NCBI RefSeq assembly: GCF_900167575.1
Contig: NZ_FUZP01000001.1
Coordinates: 2,004,693-2,068,692 of the forward strand
Source: Okibacterium fritillariae
GTDB lineage: Bacteria > Actinomycetota > Actinomycetes > Actinomycetales > Microbacteriaceae
Direction: 5' to 3'
DNA: 64,000 bases
Shown: piece by piece, positions 17,842 through 28,400 of the stretch
Layout of the letters: every line of letters begins with the position of its first letter
Numbering within the stretch: the first letter of the stretch is position 1
Notes under the pieces: generated by a model
What the model saw: the letters and a program-made list of their open reading frames with translations, nothing else
The model's database searches: none
What the model was told of the DNA's origin: nothing
Made by a program: the position numbers and the translations under genes

Positions 17842-19062
17842 GTGGAGCTCCACGAGAACTTGTCGATGACGATCGCAGCGAGTGACCTCCAGTACGTGTC
17901 CGGCAGCATCCTCGGCGTGGGGTCCCACCCCCGTTCGTGGGCGATGTCGCAGTGGGGTGTGATGGTCACGTATGAGCTCGATCAGACCCTCTGACGTGTT
18001 CACCAGGCGGATCCCGGTCTTAGTTGGGGGCCACCCATCGCTGCAGCAGCGCGGCACGGGGGCAAATTCTTCGATCGCAGGCGAAACCTTGACGAGGTGT
18101 TGAGTAGCTTCGAGACACTGATCAGGTCCAATCGGCAAGTGTTCTACCCGTCAAAGCGCGCGCGGATCTTTGATTTCCTCCGCGACGATGTGTCTTTCGT
18201 AACCGACGGGACGGAAACCGTGCTCACCAGCATCAGTGAGCAGTTCATGCTCGGATTCCCGCCGGAGAAGCTGCTGACGATGGACAAGCGGGGCCCACAC
18301 GCATAGGCGCTGATGATCGGAGTTGGACAAGCCGCCGCGTGGACGTTTGGCGGAAGGAGCATCAACGAGTTTTCCAAACATGGAAATCACGAGCAGTCGT
18401 CCGCGACCTGGTTTGACGGGAAGCTCTTTCGTGTGTTGCCCGCTGCGTTCGCGGGCGAGCTCAGCATGGAGCTCTCCCTGTCCCTCATCACGATTCACGC
18501 CACAGTTCAAGCCGCCAGACGGTGGGCGCGAACGACGTGTTGTGCTTGGTGCGCGATTGCGTCCCTTGAGCATCGATTCGTGGTCCTGCACCATGCAGCG
18601 CGCTCGCTTGAGATGCTCAGCGGACGCCCCCACCTGCTTGGAGCGAAGTCGACAGAGCACCTTCGTGACCTGATGACCGATGTCCATGTGAGCACGGTCG
18701 TGACCCAGCCCTATCGACGACTTCGCAACGGTTGGTTCCACCTCGGCCTTGCAGACATTGCTCATCAGTTGCCCAGCGATTCGGACATACTGACACCAAT
18801 CAGTCTCTACGCCGGCGTGGACCCGCTTGAACTCGACGCTTTCGTGGACCTCGATCTTGACGCGGTCGCGGACGGTATGAACACATGGTTGCTGGACCCC
18901 GCCAAGGACGGCAATACGATCTTTGACCACCTACGTCAGGTCGCTATCCAGAAAGTAGTAGACACGCATGCACCCTCGAGTAGCGCGTCGGGCCTCGTGA
19001 TCGGGTCGCTCCACCGCGCCGGGACCGCCATGTACTCGGGTGCAAGTAGCATCTGTACGTAG
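17842..19062 (+). pseudogene. decayed HEPN-like gene with two in-frame stops
   Basis: One reading frame carries protein-like sequence over 1.2 kb but is broken by TGA at 17992-17994 and TAG at 18304-18306. The pieces are VELHENLSMTIAASDLQYVS, then RARIFDFLRDDVSFVTDG with ISEQFMLGFPPEKLL, and then LEHRFVVLHHAARSLEML through LDAFVDLDLDAVADGMNTW. The last piece contains RNGWFH (18724-18741), an R-x4-H motif as in HEPN domains. A small shift near 18510-18560 is also possible. It may be two adjacent genes rather than one; the parent family is not recognised. Confidence 0.5.
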
Positions 19063-19067
19063 ACGAT

Positions 19068-19157
19068 CCGTTGGGCGCGAGCGGACGAGGCGTCGGTCTT
19101 GACGGCGTAATAGCTGCTCGGAGCCATCTGCAACGGTCCACAGATGAGCTCGACTCC
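19068..19157 (-). mobile_element. fragment of IS3-family transposase (OrfB N-terminus)
   Basis: A 30-residue stretch in one minus-strand frame (GVELICGPLQMAPSSYYAVK, then a Ser/Ala-rich turn and ARAQR) matches the conserved start of IS3-group OrfB proteins, which read roughly FGVEPIC...APSTYYAAK...SARAxR. No inverted repeats or catalytic DDE part are seen, so this is a scrap, not an active element. Confidence 0.5.
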
Positions 19158-19317
19158 GCGCCGACGAGACCGGTTCCTTGCGGGTTGCCACGAGGAGGAT
19201 CCAATACAGTCCACTGTATCGACGGTCGAACCAGAGCTTACGAGCCCCCAAGATGCCTCGCACAGCACAGATCTGGGCAGCTTCGACTCGGTACGTCGGT
19301 GTACGCGCGCGGTGTGC

Positions 19318-20220
19318 TCACTCGTGTGGCGCGTAGACGTTCCCGAAGAACGCCGTGGCGGGGTCAGAGTCCACACTCAACGGGTGCTCCGCGAGCCTTT
19401 CGAGTTGCTCGGCGGACACGGCCACGACGCCGATGGAGCCATCCCAAAACGCCATCTCTTTCGGATGCACCGGTGGAAGTGCGCCGAAGTCGACCTCATC
19501 GGGGTCGGGCCATAAGCGTGCTGCGCGCCCGACGTCCACCTGAGCGTGCTCGATCGGCCACCCTGGGTGCCACACGATAGTGGCGTTCACGCCGGCGAAT
19601 CCGAAAGACCGGCTCATGAAGTTGCGGTGTTCCCCGTCCACGATCAGCCTCGGCAGCACGATTTGCTGCTTCTGCGGGGGCTCTGCGTCCTCGCCCCGAA
19701 GGTCCCTCCTTGTGATGAACACGGAGAATCCAGTCGGCAATGCGCTTCCGGTTCGCATCCAGTCGAGCCACTCCGCTCGAACGGCCGCGAGCTTCGGTAG
19801 GTCCTGGTCGCGCTGCACTCCCGGATGATCGTGCTCGGCAGCGGGATGCGCCGACAGCAGCCCGACTTTAAGCAGCCACCGGGCCAAGGCGGCGCATTCG
19901 TCGGCGGTCAGGATGAGTTCGTCGGGCGAGCTCTGATGTGCGAGCAGCTGCCGGACGACGGGCTTCGCTGGCTTCTCGATCGTCGTGTCCAAGACAGCGT
20001 TGCACTCCTCGCACGCCGGGACGTGAACCCCGAAGAGAGCATCTGAGGTCATCGGAGTGATCTTATCGCGCTTCGTGTACGGATCGCCCGCACGAGACGT
20101 CATGAAGGGACCTTGCCCGTGGAACTCGCTGATGAACCAACTCGGCCAGACGTGCTCCCCCACCCCGAAGCTCGGGTTCGGGCAGAACACGCATGTCTGG
20201 CCGGGGAATCTGTTTCGCAT
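19318..20220 (-). CDS. HNH-like zinc-binding hypothetical protein
   Basis: 300 aa from MRNRFPGQTCVFC. The N-terminus carries the layout CVFCPN ... GEHVWPSWFISEF ... VPACEECNAVLD: two CxxC pairs bracketing a GEH-W motif, as in a widespread family of HNH-type proteins annotated only as hypothetical. The His in GEHVW would be the catalytic-type residue. The remaining ~200 residues look alpha/beta with no known motif. An upstream in-frame ATG at 20253 adds 11 residues but lacks family support. A nuclease role is plausible by motif, not proven. Confidence 0.65.
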   Translation of the reverse strand: MRNRFPGQTCVFCPNPSFGVGEHVWPSWFISEFHGQGPFMTSRAGDPYTKRDKITPMTSDALFGVHVPACEECNAVLDTTIEKPAKPVVRQLLAHQSSPDELILTADECAALARWLLKVGLLSAHPAAEHDHPGVQRDQDLPKLAAVRAEWLDWMRTGSALPTGFSVFITRRDLRGEDAEPPQKQQIVLPRLIVDGEHRNFMSRSFGFAGVNATIVWHPGWPIEHAQVDVGRAARLWPDPDEVDFGALPPVHPKEMAFWDGSIGVVAVSAEQLERLAEHPLSVDSDPATAFFGNVYAPHE

Positions 20221-20307
20221 GTAACAACGATACGGCGGTGATTCTCGGCGCACACGTCACGTCACCGGTCGATGGAGTGGTGGCGGGCCGCCTGGGAGAC
20301 TGAAGCC

Positions 20308-20754
20308 GTGCATAACGAGATCATGTGGACGGAACCGCCGATGGTGTCCCTGAGTGGCGGAAGGGGTCCAGCCTTTGCCGATGACGATGGGTTCAACCCG
20401 ACATGGTGGCGGCGGAATGCGAACTTCGGCCCACCCGAACACCAATGGCGCTCCTATGTTTGGCGAGGCGAAGAGGTCGCACGCCTGCTCCTCACCTGCC
20501 AGTTCTCCAGTCATCTACCAACCAACCTGACCCCTGCCCTCATGATCTGGAGTTTCGAGGTACGCGGAGACCTGCGCTGCAGCGGCGACCACATTGGCAC
20601 CCGGATCATCGAACAGTTCGTGCTCGAGTTCGATGATGAAGAAATCTACGTTGGCCCCACATCTGAATCGATGTCCTTCTGGACAAGGTTCGGTTGGCCG
20701 ATGTGCGAGTGCGACAGCTGCCGGGGCCGCGACTTCATCGTTCGCCGCCCCTGA
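20308..20754 (+). CDS. hypothetical protein with C-terminal CxCxxC
   Basis: 148 aa from GTG (VHNEIMWTEPPMVSLSGG), preceded by GGGAGA. An in-frame ATG at 20272 is possible but lacks a site. The protein is Trp-rich (WWRRN, WRSYVWRG) and ends with MCECDSCRGRDFIV, a likely metal-binding knuckle. It diverges from the HNH-like gene with an 87-bp gap. I do not recognise the family. Confidence 0.55.
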   Translation: MHNEIMWTEPPMVSLSGGRGPAFADDDGFNPTWWRRNANFGPPEHQWRSYVWRGEEVARLLLTCQFSSHLPTNLTPALMIWSFEVRGDLRCSGDHIGTRIIEQFVLEFDDEEIYVGPTSESMSFWTRFGWPMCECDSCRGRDFIVRRP

Positions 20755-21002
20755 CATAGCCCAATGGGGCTGAGGCGTCCAGCGATGACGGCGCCTAGCC
20801 CTCCAAAGAGTGCGTACTTTGCAACTCAAGCCCACACGGCGGCCGACCATCGGGCCTTACTATTCCTCCCGCAGATGGTGGCGCGCTCAGTTCACTGATC
20901 ATGCGAAGGGACGTTCTGCTCGTTCGCGTCGCATTAATTGCCGCGAGTGCCGCTCCCCGATTTCAGACCGGATGAGGGGTATCGAGACCGCCGGTGCCGG
21001 AC

Positions 21003-22001
21003 TCAAAGCTGCCGAACCGGCTCATTGTCGAGCGCTTCTAGAATTCGCGCAGGCTGCAGGATGAGGTCCATCACATCACGGACGTAAAAGGCCCAGTCGT
21101 GGGGCGCCGTGTCATCACTGAAGGCAGCGGCAGACTCGAACTGCCAGCGCAGGTTCACTGGTAACCGTTCGGCGAGTGATGTCGTGAGTTCACGCGCTCT
21201 GCTGGTCCGAGGAGAGGGCACGCGGCGTCTTCCGAGCGGACGAGAGCCACTCGAAGCGGATGTTGTCACACTTGCGCTGTCGAGCTCGCGAATCGCTTCG
21301 ACCATCCAGGGGGGCTCCTCCTTGGAGGCCAGTGGAATCGCAACGCGTTGAGTGGAGCCGATTGCGGTTCGGCCAAGCGCTAGCGAGATCGCACCGGGGT
21401 CCTCGTGGTAGTTGAGGTAGCGAGCGACGTCAACACCTGGTGGGCAGACCTCGTTGAGAACGACGTCGCCAACGAAGTTGCTCGGGTCGATGAGCCACCC
21501 TTCCCGCACGGAGATCGTGGGTACGAGTTGAACGCGGTAGAGGTAGAACTGGGTGCTATGGTCGCCCTGGTCATCGATTCGTCGCAGCATGTTGTGGATT
21601 GCTGCTTCGTAGGTTCCGACATGCAGCGCCTTTGCTCTCTGTCGTTCGGCCCAGCGGGCTACGTGACTGTCTCCGCCCATCCTCTGCCGAGTCTCTTGGG
21701 TCAGCTCTCCGGCGGGATCGAAGTCGTGCGTGGGCCAATCCGGGTGAGTGCTGGTGTGATACCAGACAAGCTGTGCGACCTTCTCGTCTGTCAGGGAAAG
21801 ATCATCTCGGTCAACGGTGACCCGTGGCGCGGTTTCCGCTTCGCAGTTGACGCCGCATCCTGGACAACTCTCGAGGGCTTGGTCCCACCGGTCGATCCAG
21901 TCGAGGTCGGTCACCCACTGGTGGCTGCATTTCGCACAGAGCATGTGGCGTTGGCGGGAAAAGTCAATCGGTCGTTCTATAGCCCCGGCTCCCGCAAGCA
22001 C
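21003..22001 (-). CDS. zinc-ribbon hypothetical protein coupled to the Mrr-like gene
   Basis: 332 aa from GTG. The stop of the upstream 1026-aa gene and this start share one base (TAGTG), so translation is coupled. The N-terminus has a four-cysteine zinc ribbon, CAKCSHQWV ... CPGCGVNCE, at residues ~22-52. The middle is mixed alpha/beta (QFYLYRVQLVPTISVREGWL, DPSNFVGDVVLNEVCPPGVD), then comes a Ser/Arg-rich linker and an end segment like a small helical domain. No known family is recognised. The strict coupling suggests a partner or accessory of the larger protein. Confidence 0.65.
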   Translation of the reverse strand: MLAGAGAIERPIDFSRQRHMLCAKCSHQWVTDLDWIDRWDQALESCPGCGVNCEAETAPRVTVDRDDLSLTDEKVAQLVWYHTSTHPDWPTHDFDPAGELTQETRQRMGGDSHVARWAERQRAKALHVGTYEAAIHNMLRRIDDQGDHSTQFYLYRVQLVPTISVREGWLIDPSNFVGDVVLNEVCPPGVDVARYLNYHEDPGAISLALGRTAIGSTQRVAIPLASKEEPPWMVEAIRELDSASVTTSASSGSRPLGRRRVPSPRTSRARELTTSLAERLPVNLRWQFESAAAFSDDTAPHDWAFYVRDVMDLILQPARILEALDNEPVRQL

Positions 22002-25000
22002 TAGGCAGCGTCCCCGTCGCCGGGCGGTACCGCAAGTAGGTCGTCGTGCCGCGCGTCGTCCACGCCGAAATTGAACCGATCACGGAGGACGGTCAGCACG
22101 GCGGTGGTGTTCGGGGTTTGTGTATTCAGATGCAGCCCGTAGGAGTGCAGCGTGAGCAAGGCAGTGAACTCCAGCGCGGCTAGGAGCGTGTCGCGTGTGA
22201 ACGCTTCACTGCCGAGCTGCGGGTCGGTGTCGAGTTCCTCTCGCCGTAGGAGCGCGGTAGCACGTTCACGAACTTCGGGCGGACTGTTGACGGTAACTCG
22301 GAGGCCCTCCCATCCCGGGCGTGCGTTGCCGATGATGTTGGTGATGGCCACCATCAGCTGCCAATCGAGCCATCCCTCGTCGCGGAGCTGGTGGAGGACG
22401 GTGGCCGTGGGTTCAGTCCTGGCGAGGCGGGGAATGGTCAGGCGTCCGATGGGCATCATGCGCTGATAGCGTCGCTCGATGTTCGCGACTGTCTCATCGT
22501 GGTCGTACCACTTCGAAAGATCGGTTCGGAGTGCAAGCTCCGGGTGTTCGGGGAACGCATGGCGGTCGATTCCCTCACCGAGTGGTCCGTCTGGGAGAGC
22601 CACCATGCGTTCGTAGTCTTCGTCCCGGAGGAAGCCGGCTGCTTCGTCGTAGGGTCGTGCTCCTGAGAGTTTGTGCCCGAGGCCTCGTGCGAACGCGTCG
22701 TCGACGAGAGCGAGGAACTTCTCTCGGTCGAGGAGGGAGTTGTCGAGGAGCAGCAGTGAAGCATCTGTGACAAGGTCAAGGAGCGCACGGTCTTCCTGAA
22801 CACTGTTGCCTGGCTGAAGGTGAACAATCCACCGGCTGAGGTCGTTGTCTGGGATGCGCTCGAGCTTCTCTGCATCGGTCGCTTGCTCATCTCGGTCGGT
22901 CTTCACCTCAATGTGGACGTGTGCGGGGAGCCAGACAGCGTCGGCGAGCGCGAGCTCGGCCTGGATGATCTGGATGCCCGAGACGAGGCGTTCCGCGGCG
23001 AGTGTGTCGCGCCGCGTATTTCGGCACTGCACGGTCCATGTTGCGCCGAAAGCTGTCCAGCGCATTTCTCGGGTCTCGCCAGCGTCGGCGAAAGGTCGTC
23101 CAGATCCCTGTCGGTCGAGTCCTCGAACGAGGTTCTCAATGGTCCAGGGGTCGTCGTTGGCGAGTTCGGAGGCCAGGTCGTCGAGCAGCGTTTCGGTGCC
23201 GACTTCTTGGGCTGTGGTTCGAATCGAAGCTTCGTAGCTGGGTCCGTACCTGTGGGCGACGTGAAGGGCGAATGCTTCCCGCTGAAGCACGTCGGCCAGG
23301 TAGGTATGCCGGTCGAGGTTCGTGGGGTCTTCCGCATACGCGTTCTGGGCAAGGATCGTCACGCGCACGAGTCGTGATGCGGAGCACCAGTTGCCAGCTT
23401 TGAAGTCGTTGATGGCCGCGACGGCGATGGCCTGTGGTACGAAGCGGCGGGCGTTTAGGTGTTGAGCGCCGTTGGCGGCTACTGCTGCGGCGGCGGCGTG
23501 CAGTTTCGCTGCGAAGAACAGGCCGAGATGCTCGTAGATGGAAGCGGCGAGCAGCATCATGGGGATGCTGTCTTCGATGGTCTCGCCGTGGCGCCATCCG
23601 ATCTTTGCCTCGTGCACTTCGGCCAGAGCGCGGAGCAATTGGTCGGCACCGGCGAAGGTGATCGCGCGGGCGTGGGCACGTTCTGCCTTACGCGCGTCCC
23701 CTCCGACTCGGGCGACCGCTTCGTCGAGACGATCGCGAAGTGCTGCGTAGTCGGGGTGGTCGGAGAGGGAGAGGGTGAGCATCTCGAACAGTTCTGCTGT
23801 GTGCTCGATCGGGAACAACGGGGCGGATGGCAGCAGGTCAAGGAGGGCGCCGAGCGTTGTCATGCCTCCGTCTCGGTCGCGAAGCGGAAGCGCGATTGTC
23901 TGCGCGGGCACGGTCTCGTCGGCGTCATAGGCATCAAGAACAAGCCGAAGAGTGTCACGAGGATCACGCAAACCCTCAATCCGTTCAGGGAGGTTGTCAG
24001 GGTATGCCTGGAAGAACGCGAGGCGCACATCGATGGCGAGCAGCAGTGCCTTCGCGTTTGGATACGGACCCGCAGCTAGCGCTGTCTGAACGTGTTCTCG
24101 CAGCGTCTCGTAGTAGCCGTCGAGCTCGGGGATGGTGATGCTGGTGTTTCCGCGGAGACGAGAACCATATCCGTACTGGAGTAAGACGCTCGCGTCCTCA
24201 AGAAGCGGCAGGTCATCCTCGATGCCGGTGATGGACTGGAAGTACTCGCGGACAAACGGGTCAGCCGCGTGAAGCTCCCCGGTTCCGCGGAGCGTTGCGA
24301 CCGCGATCTCGTATCGGGCTCGCATCTGGACCTCGGCCGGACCGCGTCCGTTGAGAAACTCACGCATTTTCGCGATCCAGTCCCCCAAGTCGCCGCGTGC
24401 TTCGTCGTGGTACGTCGCGTGACGTAGAACGTCCCGCAGGCTCACGAGGTCGCCCATCGTCCGCCCGGGGTCTGTTCGAGCCCGCCAGTAGTCGCGGTCA
24501 CGGACGTACCAGTCGGGAAGCGGCTCGTCCTCGTCCTCACGGACGGGAGCCAGCGAGGCTGCCAGCCTCAGATACTCCGCCGCGATCCAAAACAGATCTG
24601 GGTCGGCAAGATGCTCAGCAAGAGCGAGGCCGTCGAATATCTCCAGTTCGACATCGTGGTCCGCACGTGCGTGTGCGATAAGATCGTGCCGCTTTGCGAC
24701 GGGCACAGGCGCCACCGTGAAGTACAGAACTCGGTCCACTGTGGTTCCTCGACCAGTGATGCTGCTGAGGTCGGAGCGGATCTTCGACGGGATGTCGGTC
24801 TTCTGGATGGTGCAGGCGAGCACCACCCGGTCGCCTGACACAGTGGCGGCATGCACCGAGGTGGTCGGGATCTCGTTCGCGATGTTCGACCAGAAGCTCT
24901 CGGCATCACGTCCTTGGTCACCACCGGCGCTCACCGGTCCGGTTGCGGGAAGCAGGTTGATGCTGACTCGGCGACGCGCGAACGCGAAGCAAATCTTTTC

Positions 25001-25081
25001 GTACTCATGGTGACCGTTCCCGTCCGCTAAACGATCCAAGCTGAACAAGATCTGCTGCACCAGTTGCGGCGGGGTTTCCAT
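22001..25081 (-). CDS. large Mrr-like/TPR-like protein, candidate defence effector
   Basis: 1026 aa. The N-terminal ~190 residues resemble an Mrr-type PD-(D/E)xK domain: EYEKICFAFARRRVS, GGDQGRDAESFW at ~53-64, VVLACTIQKT at ~86-95 with basic and acidic residues after it, and a YFTVAPVPVAKRHDL strand. The spacing of the Q/K residues differs from textbook Mrr, so activity is uncertain. Residues ~200-1000 are almost wholly helical with Ala-rich pairs like TPR or HEAT repeats and no Walker motifs. It diverges from the STAND NTPase gene over 403 bp and is followed by the zinc-ribbon gene. The pattern of nuclease-like head plus long helical sensor is typical of defence proteins, but I know no described system with this gene pair. 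Confidence 0.65.
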   Translation of the reverse strand: METPPQLVQQILFSLDRLADGNGHHEYEKICFAFARRRVSINLLPATGPVSAGGDQGRDAESFWSNIANEIPTTSVHAATVSGDRVVLACTIQKTDIPSKIRSDLSSITGRGTTVDRVLYFTVAPVPVAKRHDLIAHARADHDVELEIFDGLALAEHLADPDLFWIAAEYLRLAASLAPVREDEDEPLPDWYVRDRDYWRARTDPGRTMGDLVSLRDVLRHATYHDEARGDLGDWIAKMREFLNGRGPAEVQMRARYEIAVATLRGTGELHAADPFVREYFQSITGIEDDLPLLEDASVLLQYGYGSRLRGNTSITIPELDGYYETLREHVQTALAAGPYPNAKALLLAIDVRLAFFQAYPDNLPERIEGLRDPRDTLRLVLDAYDADETVPAQTIALPLRDRDGGMTTLGALLDLLPSAPLFPIEHTAELFEMLTLSLSDHPDYAALRDRLDEAVARVGGDARKAERAHARAITFAGADQLLRALAEVHEAKIGWRHGETIEDSIPMMLLAASIYEHLGLFFAAKLHAAAAAVAANGAQHLNARRFVPQAIAVAAINDFKAGNWCSASRLVRVTILAQNAYAEDPTNLDRHTYLADVLQREAFALHVAHRYGPSYEASIRTTAQEVGTETLLDDLASELANDDPWTIENLVRGLDRQGSGRPFADAGETREMRWTAFGATWTVQCRNTRRDTLAAERLVSGIQIIQAELALADAVWLPAHVHIEVKTDRDEQATDAEKLERIPDNDLSRWIVHLQPGNSVQEDRALLDLVTDASLLLLDNSLLDREKFLALVDDAFARGLGHKLSGARPYDEAAGFLRDEDYERMVALPDGPLGEGIDRHAFPEHPELALRTDLSKWYDHDETVANIERRYQRMMPIGRLTIPRLARTEPTATVLHQLRDEGWLDWQLMVAITNIIGNARPGWEGLRVTVNSPPEVRERATALLRREELDTDPQLGSEAFTRDTLLAALEFTALLTLHSYGLHLNTQTPNTTAVLTVLRDRFNFGVDDARHDDLLAVPPGDGDAA

Positions 25082-25484
25082 CGCGCTTTCCTTCCACCTC
25101 GGCTCTCCTCAGGTAAGTATCTCGTCGCAGCGAACGAATCCGAGATCGCCTCGCCCAGCACCCGCAGCGGCGCCAGTTAAAAACCGTGCCCTGGCGAGTA
25201 CGAGATCGGGTTTCATGCGGCATTCACTGCAACGCTTCTTACGCTGCTCCACCGGAACGCTAACGAGGATGCGAAGGCGTGGCATCCGCATCCATCGGAG
25301 GAAGACTTAGGCGAAGCGAACTCGCTTACCATTGCCATGTGCTGAACACTGCGTAGGCGCTAGGTTCTCCTCATGGGGAACTGCGTAATCTGTGGGATTC
25401 AAGTCCGTGCGCAGATCCGCTGGACGACAATAGAGGAGCTGAGAAGCGAGCTCGCGAGCTTGTCCAGCACAGCGAAGGGACCGA
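25082..25484. other. 403-bp divergent intergenic region
   Basis: It separates the Mrr-like gene from the NTPase gene and must hold both promoters. A short plus frame from 25373 (MGNCVICGIQ) and a minus frame 25291-25109 containing RCSECRMKPDLV each carry a CxxC pair, but neither has a convincing ribosome site and the first overlaps the NTPase start. I treat both as unproven. Confidence 0.5.
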
Positions 25485-28400
25485 ATGAACATTCCGGATA
25501 TCGACTTCGCGCGCGTGCGGTCGCTGGGCGCCGGCGGCCAGCGCGACGGATACGAGCAATTCATCTGCGAGCTGGTCGCGCAAGAGCCCCCGGACGCCGA
25601 AGCGAAGTTCGTGTCTCTTCACGGAGCCGGAGGCGATGGAGGCGTCGAATGCTACTGGACCCTTCCCGACGGCGCCGAACACGGCTGGCAAGCGAAGTAC
25701 TGGACCAGCCACACTGCCGTCGACAAGTCGCAGCTTGACACCTCCGTCAAAGCCGCCCTCACTAACCACCCGAGCCTCACCAAGTACACCATCACCATCC
25801 CCGCCGATCCAACCGGCCGCACGAGCGGCAATGGGAAATCGCTGCTGGAGAAGATAAACGACCCCGGTGGCTGGCTCGCCGGCTGGCGGACGATGGCGGC
25901 CGACCGCGGCATTACCGTCACCTTCGAGTTCGAATGGGCAACGAACACCGCCGCACGCCTATCCCGCTTGGACGCCTCCGGCGCCCAGCGACGGTACTGG
26001 TTCGACGCCGACGTTCTCTCCCCACAGTGGTGGATCGACCGACTTCAGGAAGCGACCGACGCTGCCAGGCCTCGATACACCCCAGAGCTGAACGTGGACG
26101 TTCCCGCCGCCCGAAGCATCGCCGCGCTCTGCTCGGACGATGAGTGGTGGCAGGCCGTCCTCGACCGAAGGGACGAACTCACGGAGGCGACACGACGCCT
26201 GCAGTACGCCGGAGAAGCCGCAACGGCCGCCGATCTGGAGACCGCGCGCAGCGCCGCTGCAGTCGTCATCGACGCTCTCCAGACCTGGGAGCAAACGCGG
26301 AGCAACGCTGAATTCCCAGGCCTCGGCCAAAAGCTCAAGGCCGCCTCCTCTGTGGTCAGGGAGCAAGAGACCCTCGAGGTCGAGCGGATGAACGCCACGC
26401 ACGAGAACTGGGACACCCCGAGTTGGAGGCAGTACCAGAGCGAGTACATGGTCCGGTTCCCGGCTGAAGCCGTCGATGCGCTCCGTGACTTAGGCGGGAA
26501 ACTCGATACTGCAGCCGAGCTCCTCATCAGCCCCCTCGGAACGCTCGCAAGCTCCTCAGTTGCGCTGATGACCGGACCCGCCGGCATCGGCAAAACCTAC
26601 CTCGCCCTCGATGCCGCGACCCGGCGCCTTCAGAGAGGTCGGCCCAGCATCGTGATGCACGGCCGCTGGTTCAATGACCGCGACCCACTCACCCACCTCC
26701 GCGACGTTCTCCAGATGCCAGCCGACCTGACCAGCGATGAAACCATTGCGCTCTTGGACCAAAGCGCGCGCGCCGCAAAAGCACCCACCCTCCTCATCAT
26801 CGACGCGCTCAACGACACCCGCCCCCGGTCGATGTGGCGCGAAAACCTCGATCGCCTTATCTCCATCGTCACCAGATACCCCCACGTTCGGCTGCTGCTA
26901 ACTGCACGTACCCACTACGTCAATCAGGTCCTCCCACCCGGCATGTCCATTCCCCGGTTTGAGCACACTGGGTTCGAGGGTGTCGAGTTCGAGGCTGTCA
27001 GCGAGTACGCTGCGTTCTACGGTCTCGAGCCTCCGACGTCACCGCCGATCCACGGCGAATTCGATAACCCGCTCTACCTCCGGCTGGTCTGCGAAGCCCT
27101 GCAATCCGATGACCGCCTCTCACTCGACCAGGCCAACATGGGGCTGGGTGAGCTCACTAAAATGGTCCTCGGCCACGCAAACGAGGCCGTCAGTAATCGC
27201 ATCGACGCATCTCCATCCGACCAGATCGTGCACCGGGCGATGCACGCCTTGGCCGGCGCTATCGCAGACCAGGGCGGCGCTCCGCTCGCCCGTCTCGCCG
27301 CGCAGGCTGTGCTGAACCCCATCTGGGCAGATAACAGTGTGGAGAAGTCGCTGCTCGATGGACTCATCGCACAGGGTCTTGTTGAAGAAGACGTTATCCC
27401 GGACAGCAACCCTTACGGCACCGACATCATCACCATCACCTTCGAGCGCATCGGCCACCACCTGATCGTCTCCGATGCCCTCGCTCACGTGAACGACGCG
27501 GATGGAGTCCGCGCTCAGCTGTCCGGTCGCCTCGGGAACCTCATCGGACTCGACGCCACCATCGACGTTGGACTCCTCGAAGCGGTATCGGTCGTCGTCG
27601 CCGAACGCTTCGGCCTCGAGCTAACCGACTTCACCGCCGAGATCCCCGACACCGCCGCCCGCAACGCTGCCGTCATCGCCGGCACAGCATGGCGACCCGC
27701 ATCCTCCATTACCCCCGAGACGGGCAGCATCATCACCAACGCTTTGCGCCGCCTCGAAACCTTCGACGCGGGCCTCACGATGCTATTCAGGCTCGCATCA
27801 CGCCCCGGCCACCCACTCAATGCTGACTTTCTTCATGGGTTCCTCAGCGGGTTCACCATGGCGACCCGGGATCAGTTCCTCACCGGATGGCTGCACACCA
27901 GTCACGGCACCAGCGGAGCGGTCGACCGTCTCATCCGCTGGGGAAATGAGAAACCGCTCGACCAGGTTGGACCGGAAACGACACGCTTGTGGGTCACCGC
28001 ACTACTGTGGACGACTAGCGCCACGGATCGCCGGGTTCGCGAGCCAGCCACGATCGCCGCGGCCCGCCTGCTTGCGCGTCACCCACACCAGGCCGCTCCC
28101 CTGCTCGAACAGTTCTGCGTGGTCGACGACGAGTGGGTCGTAGAACGCGCGCTTGAGGTCTCCTACTCGGCACTGTTGGCCGGGGGCAGCGGCGCCGACT
28201 GGACTGCAGCGGCCGGGGTCGTCTGGGCTACCTACTTCGCCTCCTCGGAAGACCTCACCCCCAACGCGGCCGTTCGCGACGCCGCACGCTGCATTCTCGA
28301 AGCCGCACTCGATCGCGGGGAGCTCCCCGCAGGGGTCACGCCGGACTGCTTCCGGCCCCCTTACCGCAGCGCCTGGCCCCTGACTTGGCCAACTGAAGAT

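Noticed and set aside
18304..18306. TAG or TGA read as pyrrolysine or selenocysteine
   Set aside because: No insertion element or related machinery is visible, and other signs of decay are close by.
18151..18930. 259-aa minus-strand frame
   Set aside because: Lies opposite the stretch with HEPN-like coding sense; its own sequence has no hydrophobic core or motif and no ribosome site.
25373..25738. Small plus frame with CVICG before the NTPase gene
   Set aside because: It overlaps the NTPase start in another frame, has no ribosome site, and becomes an Arg-rich shadow of the NTPase gene after ~35 codons.
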